Under the pieces are notes generated by a model that made no database searches, was not told the DNA's origin, and worked only from the letters and a program-made list of their open reading frames with translations. A DNA stretch of 64,000 nt from positions 1,903,501 through 1,967,500 of the forward strand of contig NZ_JADALJ010000001.1 in assembly GCF_014876185.1 (NCBI RefSeq), written 5' to 3'. Shown one piece after another: positions 34,532 through 41,044 of the stretch (position 1 is its first letter; every line of letters starts with the position of its first letter). A program made the position numbers and the translations under genes. Source of the DNA: Rufibacter sp. LB8 (lineage in GTDB: Bacteria > Bacteroidota > Bacteroidia > Cytophagales > Hymenobacteraceae).

Positions 34532-34572
34532 AAAAAAAAGCCGATGTCAGGATCTCCTAACATCGGCTTTTC
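34532..34572. terminator. Terminator between the accessory block and fabG
   Basis: AAAAGCCGATGT pairs with ACATCGGCTTTT; usable from both strands. It is 23 bp past the fabG stop. Confidence 0.85.
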
Positions 34573-34594
34573 TGTTTCTATAAAAAATCAACCA

Positions 34595-35341
34595 TTACGT
34601 CAACATACCACCGTCTACCTGCAAGGTCTGACCGGTAATGTACGATGAAAGGTCTGAGGCCAGGAACACGCAGGCGTTGGCCACGTCTTCGGGGGCACCG
34701 CCGCGTTTCAACGGAATGGCTTTGCGCCACTCGGCTACGGTGTTGGCGTCCAGCTCGTCGGTCATGTCGGTTTCAATGAAGCCGGGCGCGATGGCGTTGC
34801 TGCGGATGTTTCTGGAACCCAATTCCAAGGCCACTGATTTGGTGAACCCGATGATACCTGCCTTTGAAGCGGCGTAGTTGGCCTGGCCGGCGTTGCCTTT
34901 AATGCCCACCACAGAGGTCATGTTAATGATGGAACCGCTTTTGGCGCGCATCATGTGTTTGGTGGCGGCTTTGGTGAGGTTGAAGACAGATTTCAGGTTG
35001 GTGTTGATGACCGCGTCCCACTGTTCTTCAGACATGCGCATGAGCAGGCCGTCTTTGGTGATGCCCGCGTTGTTCACCAGCACATCCAGCTTCCCGAAAT
35101 CCTTTACCACGTCCTCCACCAATTGCTCAGCCTGGGCATAATCAGAGGCATCTGAGCGGTAACCTTTCGCCTGAATGCCGTACTCGGCTAATTCTTGTTC
35201 CAGGGCCTGGCCTTTTTCCACGCTTGACAGATACGTGAACGCCACGCTGGCGCCCTGCTCAGCATATTTCTTGGCAATAGCCCTCCCGATGCCCTTGGAG
35301 GCACCCGTCACTAACGCAATTTTTCCTTCCAGTAATTTCAT
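34595..35341 (-). CDS. fabG: 3-oxoacyl-[ACP] reductase FabG
   Basis: NADPH-dependent reductase of fatty-acid elongation, 248 residues. Cofactor motif TGASKGIGRAIA (residues 13-24), NNAG, catalytic Ser in MTSVVG, and YAASKAG (Tyr, Lys) are intact. Length and C-terminal VDGGML are typical. SDR family members are many, but similarity to FabG is strong (NVVGIKGNAGQANYAASK-type core). Monocistronic by context. Confidence 0.94.
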   Translation of the reverse strand: MKLLEGKIALVTGASKGIGRAIAKKYAEQGASVAFTYLSSVEKGQALEQELAEYGIQAKGYRSDASDYAQAEQLVEDVVKDFGKLDVLVNNAGITKDGLLMRMSEEQWDAVINTNLKSVFNLTKAATKHMMRAKSGSIINMTSVVGIKGNAGQANYAASKAGIIGFTKSVALELGSRNIRSNAIAPGFIETDMTDELDANTVAEWRKAIPLKRGGAPEDVANACVFLASDLSSYITGQTLQVDGGMLT

Positions 35342-35452
35342 AGGTCTTGGGTAGAAGCCCGCTGCGCCGGAGCCAGCAAGCCAATTGGTACAGCCCCAAA
35401 GATACTAAATGCCCGCTTTTGCAAAAGCACCACCCCAAGATTTACTAACAAC

Positions 35453-35494
35453 TGCGTTTTCGGCCTCATTTCCAGAAACAAGCCCGAAAACGCA
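35453..35494. repeat. 40-bp intergenic palindrome, copy 15
   Basis: TGCGTTTTCGGCCTCATTTC and complement with GCA end (AAACaAGCCCGAAAACGCA); the outer TGC/GCA pair is kept. It lies upstream of fabG. Confidence 0.87.
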
Positions 35495-35502
35495 AAGTAG
35501 AA

Positions 35503-35609
35503 TTCCCTCTCTCTCTGGGAGAGGGTTAGGGTGAGGGTCTTTTTGTAAACAGTTTTGTTTAATTATATGAATACACCCTCATCCTAACCTTCTCCCAGAG
35601 GGAGAAGAG
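35503..35609. repeat. Long-armed repeat of the CCCTCTCC...GAGGGTGAGGG type, copy B
   Basis: Left arm 35503-35538 and right arm 35574-35609, imperfect inverted copies with an inner hairpin, AT-rich spacer between. Related to 11092-11200. With copies 15 and 16 it fills the 35342-35711 gap. Confidence 0.75.
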
Positions 35610-35668
35610 ACTGCGTAGTTCTGTTTGCGAACTGCTTAGATAGGCGCTGACGTTTGCCTTAAATATTC

Positions 35669-35708
35669 CTGTTTTTGGCCCCATTTCCAGAAATGAGGCC
35701 AAAAACGG
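35669..35708. repeat. 40-bp intergenic palindrome, copy 16 (covarying)
   Basis: CTGTTTTTGGCCcCATTTC and GAAATGAGGCCAAAAACGG: TTTTTGGCC pairs with GGCCAAAAA, both arms changed from the consensus. 3 bp past the TPR gene stop. Confidence 0.92.
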
Positions 35709-35711
35709 AAA

Positions 35712-36452
35712 CTACTTGCAGAAACGTTTGAGCAGTGCGCTGGCTTGCGCATTGCCTAACTCAAAGGCTTTCTGCCAGTCTGCGCAGGCCTCTTTCTTTT
35801 TGCGTTGGGTGTGTTTGAGCACGCCGCGGTTGTAGAAGGCCTCGGCCAGGCTGGGGTCATGTATAATAGCCTGGTCATAGTCGGCCAGGGCTTTGGGGTA
35901 TTGCTTTTGGCGCACGTACAGGTTGGCGCGGTTCAGGTACGCCACGCTGTAATCTTTCTGCAGCGCAATGGCCTGGCTGAAATCTACAATGGCGCCGCTG
36001 TTGTCTTTGAGGCGCGCCTTGTTGAGGCCGCGGTTGTTGAAGGCCTTGGCATAGCTGGGCTGGTGCTGAATGGCCAAATCATAATCTGCGATGGCGGCTT
36101 TGTACTGCTTGCGGTTCTGCTTGATATCGGCGCGAAATTTATAGGATTCAGCATCTGTGGGTGTCAGCGAGATGGCGTTGGTGAAATCGGCGTAAGCCCC
36201 GTCAAAATTACTGGACTCGTACTTGGCCATGCCGCGCAGGCGGTACAGGCTGCCGTCGTTGGGGCGTTTGGCAATGGCCTGGTCGTACTCGGCAATGGCG
36301 CCAATGTAGTCGTTCTTGCTCATGCGCTCCAGACCTTCGCGGTAATGGATTTTGGCCGTGTTGCAGGCGCCCGCCAGCAAGAGAACCGCCCACAAAGAAA
36401 CCAGGCGCGCGCGCCGAAACCCCTGTTGCCAATAAGCCGAAAATGATTGCAT
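35712..36452 (-). CDS. TPR-repeat lipoprotein
   Basis: 246 residues. Lipobox LLAGAC puts the lipidated Cys at about residue 30; the mature protein is about six tetratricopeptide repeats (pattern A-YDQAI, ADYDLAI, LNRANLY). TPR arrays bind partner proteins; here probably in the periplasm or on the outer membrane. No partner gene is obvious. The ATG at 36452 opens the signal sequence. Confidence 0.85.
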   Translation of the reverse strand: MQSFSAYWQQGFRRARLVSLWAVLLLAGACNTAKIHYREGLERMSKNDYIGAIAEYDQAIAKRPNDGSLYRLRGMAKYESSNFDGAYADFTNAISLTPTDAESYKFRADIKQNRKQYKAAIADYDLAIQHQPSYAKAFNNRGLNKARLKDNSGAIVDFSQAIALQKDYSVAYLNRANLYVRQKQYPKALADYDQAIIHDPSLAEAFYNRGVLKHTQRKKKEACADWQKAFELGNAQASALLKRFCK

Positions 36453-36654
36453 AGACCCAAACGAATAATCTGATGCTACATACTAGATTTAGGGGTATAT
36501 AGTTATCCTGAAATATTCCGCTTCGGCAAAAAATATGCTCTGCATGTGATTTGACCTAGAGATAGGTGCCACAGGGAAAAAGCCAAAGGCACCGCCCCTG
36601 CCCTGCCCGGGTTTTCAGGAAATTATGTACCTTCAAGGCCTAAATCTTTTGTGT

Positions 36655-37221
36655 ATGAAAAACTTCAAGTCTTTCTTTTTGGTGGGCGTTTTGGCCCTGG
36701 TGGCCACCAGCCTGCTGAGTTGCGCCCTGTTCACCACGCCGCAGGCCAGCCAGAAAACCGTCATCTACGTGGTGCGGCACGCCGAAAAAGCACCCTCCAG
36801 CGGCGCCATGACAGATGACCCGGAGCTGTCGGCGGCCGGCCAGAAACGCGCCCTGGATTTACTTTCCAAATTAGGCAAAGAGCCGATTGCCGCATTCTTC
36901 GCGACTAAATACAAACGCACGCAACTCACGCTGCAGCCGCTGGCCCAGGCCAAAAAACAGACCGTGCAACAATATGACGCCGGCAACGCTACCCAACTGG
37001 CCCAGAACCTTAGCCAGAATTTTACAGGTAAAACCGTAGTAGTGGCCGGACATTCCAATACCGTCCTTTCTATCATTGAAGCCCTGGGCGCTAAAAAACC
37101 TTTGACAGAAGTAGCCGACCACCAATATGACTATTTGTTCAAAGTCACCTTGCAGCAAGGCAAAGAACCCCAGGTAGAAGTAAGCACCTACGGAGATGCC
37201 TCTGTGGCGCCGGCCAAGTAA
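36655..37221 (+). CDS. Histidine phosphatase superfamily lipoprotein
   Basis: 188 residues from the ATG at 36655. Lipobox LLSC (Cys23). Catalytic RHAEKA (R41, H42) at the start of the domain and VVAGHSNTV later give the phosphoglycerate-mutase-like active site. A lipid-anchored, exported phosphatase of unknown substrate. The longer frame from 36625 would disrupt the signal. Confidence 0.88.
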   Translation: MKNFKSFFLVGVLALVATSLLSCALFTTPQASQKTVIYVVRHAEKAPSSGAMTDDPELSAAGQKRALDLLSKLGKEPIAAFFATKYKRTQLTLQPLAQAKKQTVQQYDAGNATQLAQNLSQNFTGKTVVVAGHSNTVLSIIEALGAKKPLTEVADHQYDYLFKVTLQQGKEPQVEVSTYGDASVAPAK

Positions 37222-37274
37222 TCTACCTTTTCAGTGTACTTTCCTGCTGCCTGTTTTTAATACTTCTTATAACT

Positions 37275-37469
37275 ATGATGTTTCTATTAGTTGTATTAGC
37301 AGCAATTGTCTTCATCTGGATTTACTCTTATAACACGTATGGCAAACCGAAGAACAAACCCAAGAAGAAAACTGACAATTCTGATGCATGGTGGTCAGTT
37401 GATGAAAAGCCACATCACCGGAATATTGAACCAGAAGATGTTGTAGGAGACGGAGCTGATTCAGATTAA
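37275..37469 (+). CDS. Small single-pass membrane protein
   Basis: 64 residues: one N-terminal membrane helix (MMFLLVVLAAIVFIWIYSY), a Lys/Pro-rich stretch (KPKNKPKKK) and an acidic tail (EPEDVVGDGADSD). 53 bp after the phosphatase. Codon pattern and a clean stop suggest a real gene; function unknown. Confidence 0.65.
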   Translation: MMFLLVVLAAIVFIWIYSYNTYGKPKNKPKKKTDNSDAWWSVDEKPHHRNIEPEDVVGDGADSD

Positions 37470-37480
37470 TTATATTTCAA

Positions 37481-37546
37481 AAAAGCATAACTCCCGTTTT
37501 GGGCCTCATTTCTAGAAATGAGGCCCAAAACGGGAGTTATGCTTTT
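37481..37546. repeat. 66-bp perfect palindrome (extended copy 17)
   Basis: Every base of 37481-37513 pairs with 37514-37546: arms AAAAGCATAACTCCCGTTTT plus GGGCCTCATTTCT and the exact complement. This is the longest perfect member, between convergent genes, and ends with an A-run and T-run, so it can terminate transcription in both directions. Confidence 0.95.
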
Positions 37547-37606
37547 ACCGCTAATAGACTGCCTGAAACACCATCAAGTAAAAATGCCCGTGCGGCGCAA
37601 TGTCTG

Positions 37607-37984
37607 TCAGGCCAGGAAAGCCTTTACCGCAGACATACCCGCAAACGTCGATAATAGACCTAACAACACGCTGCCAGTTACATATGCGGCGGCGTAGCCC
37701 ACTTGTCCATCGCGCAGCATGGCCACGGTTTCATAGGAGAACGCCGAAAACGTGGTGAAGCCGCCCAGCACGCCGGTGGCCAGAAAAAGCCGTCCTTCAG
37801 GTGAGAGATTTCCTTTCTCGGCCAATCCAAACACCGCGCCAATCAACAGGCAACCCACCACATTCACCGCCAACGTCCCGAAGGGGAACGCCACGCCCAC
37901 CTTCGTCTGGATGGCCAAGGAAAGCAGGTAACGGGCGATGCCGCCCAGGAAACTTCCCAAGCCTATGGCTAGTATCATTTTCAT
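37607..37984 (-). CDS. crcB: Fluoride exporter CrcB/Fluc
   Basis: 125-residue dimeric fluoride channel that lowers internal fluoride. Four membrane helices. Signature: GGIARYLLS near the start, NVVGCLLIG and GGFTTFSAFSYET with the Thr/Ser/Phe ion path. I see no fluoride riboswitch in its leader. Confidence 0.95.
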   Translation of the reverse strand: MKMILAIGLGSFLGGIARYLLSLAIQTKVGVAFPFGTLAVNVVGCLLIGAVFGLAEKGNLSPEGRLFLATGVLGGFTTFSAFSYETVAMLRDGQVGYAAAYVTGSVLLGLLSTFAGMSAVKAFLA

Positions 37985-38128
37985 GGTTACTTATAATAGA
38001 AGTGAACTTTTGAATGAAGTGTATTCCCTCTCCCTTGTTCTGTTCTCATTGCAAAGTAACCCTAGGCAGTCAATTAACATAGCTTTAAATCAATGAAAGA
38101 ATGATGGAGAGGCTGTGGCGTAAAATTA

Positions 38129-38168
38129 CCGTTTTAGGCCTCGTTTCTGAAAATGAGCCCCAAAACGG
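38129..38168. repeat. 40-bp intergenic palindrome, copy 18
   Basis: CCGTTTTaGGCCTCGTTTC and GAAAATGAGCCCCAAAACGG, between the beta-lactamase and crcB. Confidence 0.85.
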
Positions 38169-38236
38169 GGAGCCATTGATTGCTACTTCCAGGGTTAGAA
38201 TAGTCTGGGCTTTGCCGCTAAATGCCCAAGTGATGT

Positions 38237-39142
38237 TTATTTGGCTTTGGTAGTAAAATGGGCCCAGGTTGCTTTTGCTATGTCCGCAATCACTTGTTCA
38301 TTTACAGCGGTGGTTTCTTTTGAATTCGAGACAAACACACTTATGAAAATGGGCTGGCCGCTGGGCAGGAACAGAACGCCAATGTCATTCATGGCCGCGG
38401 TTACACCCGCTTTGTTGATGCCCGAGAAACCGGTCTTATGCGCCACCACCGTTCCTGGGGGCAATTTTCCCTTTAATCTGTCTTTGCCGGTTTCGGTTTG
38501 CTTCATGATTTTCCAGAGGAAGGCGTGACTAGCCGGCGAGAGTAATTTCCCCTGGTTGTAATAAAACTTGGAGAGCACGGCGTTGGCGGCTAGCGGCGTG
38601 GTCCAGTTCTGGAACTGGAGGTCCCAGTTGGCCTGCATCACCTCTTCGTTTATTTTAATGGACAGGTCCGTCACCTTGTTTCTGTGAAAATAGCTTTCCA
38701 CGGTTTTGGGTCCGCCCAGAAGTCGCAGGAGAACGTCGCAGCCCACGTTGTCACTGCTGGAAACGGTGTATTGTAAGATTTCTGACAGCGGAAGCTCGGC
38801 TCCCTGTGGGTATTTCTCCCGAAGCGGGCTATACAAACCAGGAAGAAGTTCTGCCTGGGTGATGCGTATTTTCTGGTCCAGGGAATACTTCCCTTTGTCA
38901 ATCTCAGCCAGCATGACAATGCCAATGTGCAGCTTAAAAACACTTTGCATGGGGAATTGCCGGTTACCGTTGACCGTCAGGGTATCTTTAGCGGTTTTCC
39001 CTTTGATGGCCACTCCCACTTCCAGGTTTTTCCCGGCCACTAGTTGCTGTATTTTCTGCCGAAGCGCATCTGTGTTCTGGGCCATTGCCTGGTAGGTGAC
39101 CACCAGAAAGAGAAAGACAGTTGCGGGGAGTAGCTTTTGCAT
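38237..39142 (-). CDS. Class A (subclass A2, PER/CfxA-type) serine beta-lactamase
   Basis: 301 residues with a signal peptide ending MAQ. Active-site motifs are intact: S67-V-F-K70 (SxxK), S130-D-N132 (SDN), an EEVMQANWDLQFQNW omega-loop region in which the general-base Glu is expected, and K236-T-G238 (KTG). The sequence resembles the Bacteroidota A2 enzymes. It hydrolyses beta-lactam rings in the periplasm; the range of drugs cannot be read from sequence. No mobile element or regulator (no blaI/R) is adjacent and base composition is unremarkable, so it looks like a chromosomal intrinsic gene. Confidence 0.9.
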   Translation of the reverse strand: MQKLLPATVFLFLVVTYQAMAQNTDALRQKIQQLVAGKNLEVGVAIKGKTAKDTLTVNGNRQFPMQSVFKLHIGIVMLAEIDKGKYSLDQKIRITQAELLPGLYSPLREKYPQGAELPLSEILQYTVSSSDNVGCDVLLRLLGGPKTVESYFHRNKVTDLSIKINEEVMQANWDLQFQNWTTPLAANAVLSKFYYNQGKLLSPASHAFLWKIMKQTETGKDRLKGKLPPGTVVAHKTGFSGINKAGVTAAMNDIGVLFLPSGQPIFISVFVSNSKETTAVNEQVIADIAKATWAHFTTKAK

Positions 39143-39226
39143 GTGTTATCAAATTTTCTTGCGAAGGTATGACTAAAAGTCCAGCAACGGCATTATTGAA
39201 ATCTGCCCCTAGGCATGGGAAAATTT

Positions 39227-39266
39227 CCGTTTTCGGCTTCGTTTCCGGAAATGAGCCCAAAAACGG
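39227..39266. repeat. 40-bp intergenic palindrome, copy 19
   Basis: CCGTTTTCGGcTTCGTTTC and GGAAATGAGCCCaAAAACGG, in the divergent gap between the beta-lactamase and lpdA. This position cannot be a 3'-end terminator. Confidence 0.9.
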
Positions 39267-39281
39267 CTTGCTGCGGTTTCA

Positions 39282-39313
39282 CTTGGCAAAAGCGTGATTA
39301 TGATGTAGCTTTG
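39282..39313 (+). promoter_or_regulatory. Candidate promoter of lpdA
   Basis: CTTG at 39282-39285 (-33) and TAGCTTTG at 39306-39313 (-7, full TAnnTTTG match), spacer 20 bp. The predicted start lies about 20 bp before the ATG at 39339. Confidence 0.6.
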
Positions 39314-39338
39314 CCTAACAAACCTTTAGACCAAACAC

Positions 39339-40733
39339 ATGGCAGCAACATATGATTTGATAGTGGTAGGCAGCGGCCCGGGCGGGTACGTGGCCGCCAT
39401 ACGGGCATCACAGTTAGGGATGAAAGTAGGCGTGGTAGAGAAAGCCGAACTAGGCGGAATCTGCCTAAACTGGGGCTGTATTCCCACCAAAGCCTTATTG
39501 AAAAGCGCGCAGGTGTTTGAGTACATCAAGCACGCCGCCGATTACGGCATCAATGTTTCTGAGGCATCGGCTGACTTTGGCGCGGTGGTGAACCGCAGCC
39601 GCGGCGTGGCCCAGGGCATGAGCAAAGGCATTCAGTTCCTGTTCAGAAAAAACAAGATTGACCACATAGCCGGTTACGGCAAACTCAAAGGCAAAGGCCA
39701 GATAGAAGTGACCCCAGAAGGCGGCACCGCCCAAATCTACGAAGCCAAGCACATCATTCTGGCCACCGGGGCCCGTTCCCGCGAGTTGCCAAATCTGCCG
39801 ATTGACGGCCAGAAAATCATAGGCTACCGCCAGGCCATGGTGCTGGAAAACCAACCCAAGAAAATGGTGGTAGTGGGTTCTGGCGCTATTGGCGTGGAGT
39901 TCGCGTATTTCTACAACGCCATGGGCACTGAGGTGACCGTGGTGGAATACCTGCCCAACATTGTGCCCGTGGAGGACGAAGAAATCTCTAAGCAACTGGA
40001 GAAATCGTTCAAAAAATCGGGTATCAACGTGATGACCAGCTCTGAGGTATTGTCGGTAGACACCAGCGGCGCAGGTTGCGTGGTGAAAATCAAAACCGCC
40101 AAAGGCGAAGAGACTATTGAAGCCGATGTAGTTTTATCAGCGGTGGGTATCCAGACTAACCTGGAAGGCCTTGGCTTAGAGGAATTGGGCGTGAAAGTAG
40201 AGCGCGGCCGCGTAGAGACCGATGATTTCTACAAAACCAATGTGGAAGGCGTGTACGCCATCGGCGACATTGTGAAAGGCCCGGCTTTGGCGCACGTTGC
40301 CAGTGCAGAAGGAATTATCTGTGTGGAAGCCATCGCCGGTCACCACCCAGAGCCATTGGACTACAAAAACATACCGGGCTGTACCTATTGCTCTCCGGAG
40401 ATTGCATCAGTGGGCTACACTGAGAAAGAGTGCAAAGAACTGGGCCGCGAAATCAAAGTAGGCAAGTTCCCGTTCTCGGCCTCAGGCAAAGCCAGCGCCG
40501 GTGGCGTGAAAGACGGCTTTGTGAAGGTGATTTTTGATGCCAAGTACGGCGAGTTCCTGGGTGCGCACATGATTGGTGCCAACGTCACCGAGATGATTGC
40601 CGAGATTGTAGTGGCCCGTAAACTGGAAACCACCGGTCACGAAATCATCAAAGCCGTTCACCCGCACCCCACCATGTCAGAAGCCATCATGGAAGCCGCC
40701 GCGGCTGCCTACGGCGAAGTGATTCACTTGTAG
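39339..40733 (+). CDS. lpdA: Dihydrolipoyl dehydrogenase
   Basis: FAD enzyme that reoxidises lipoyl groups of the pyruvate/2-oxoglutarate dehydrogenase and glycine-cleavage systems. 464 residues. FAD motif GSGPGGYVAA (11-20), redox-active disulfide C42 and C47 in GGICLNWGCIPT, NAD motif VVGSGAIGVEFA, and the catalytic HPHPTMSE (His at about 443) at the C-terminus. No E2 genes are nearby, so it is likely shared among complexes. Confidence 0.97.
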   Translation: MAATYDLIVVGSGPGGYVAAIRASQLGMKVGVVEKAELGGICLNWGCIPTKALLKSAQVFEYIKHAADYGINVSEASADFGAVVNRSRGVAQGMSKGIQFLFRKNKIDHIAGYGKLKGKGQIEVTPEGGTAQIYEAKHIILATGARSRELPNLPIDGQKIIGYRQAMVLENQPKKMVVVGSGAIGVEFAYFYNAMGTEVTVVEYLPNIVPVEDEEISKQLEKSFKKSGINVMTSSEVLSVDTSGAGCVVKIKTAKGEETIEADVVLSAVGIQTNLEGLGLEELGVKVERGRVETDDFYKTNVEGVYAIGDIVKGPALAHVASAEGIICVEAIAGHHPEPLDYKNIPGCTYCSPEIASVGYTEKECKELGREIKVGKFPFSASGKASAGGVKDGFVKVIFDAKYGEFLGAHMIGANVTEMIAEIVVARKLETTGHEIIKAVHPHPTMSEAIMEAAAAAYGEVIHL

Positions 40734-40753
40734 TAAAATCAACCCATACATAT

Positions 40754-40783
40754 GAAAGGCCCGAAGTTTTCTTCGGGCCTTTC
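40754..40783 (+). terminator. Intrinsic terminator after lpdA
   Basis: GAAAGGCCCGAAG pairs with CTTCGGGCCTTTC, loop TTTT, then CTGTTTTT. 20 bp past the stop. Confidence 0.85.
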
Positions 40784-40822
40784 TGTTTTTGGCCCCGTTT
40801 CCAGAAATGAGCCCGAAAACAG
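40783..40822. repeat. 40-bp intergenic palindrome, copy 20
   Basis: CTGTTTTTGGCCcCGTTTC and GAAATGAGCCcGAAAACAG, abutting the lpdA terminator. The rest of the 40734-41044 gap has an AT-rich region upstream of the TonB receptor gene and no other gene. Confidence 0.85.
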
Positions 40823-41044
40823 AAAGCGAGTTCAGCGGTTAACTATTTATCAGCCACAGGTAAGCATCAGAAAATCATGGGTTTCCTGTTCAAGCAAAGC
40901 CAGTTTTCCGTTAGAAAGAAAAGTCTGACTTCTGGCAAGGTTAAAATTTAATGTAGCTACGTATTAAACTTTCTGCCCATTTCGGCATCCAACCTACTAA
41001 TGACTATCAACTTCAAGAGTACCAAAACGCTTTATTTCCCCTGC

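Noticed and set aside
37985-38128. Fluoride riboswitch before crcB
   Set aside because: No conserved fluoride-aptamer pseudoknot pattern could be recognised in the leader.
38237-39142. Idea that the beta-lactamase is on a mobile element
   Set aside because: No IS, integrase, attC-like box or composition shift around it; flanks are core genes with the usual 40-bp palindromes.
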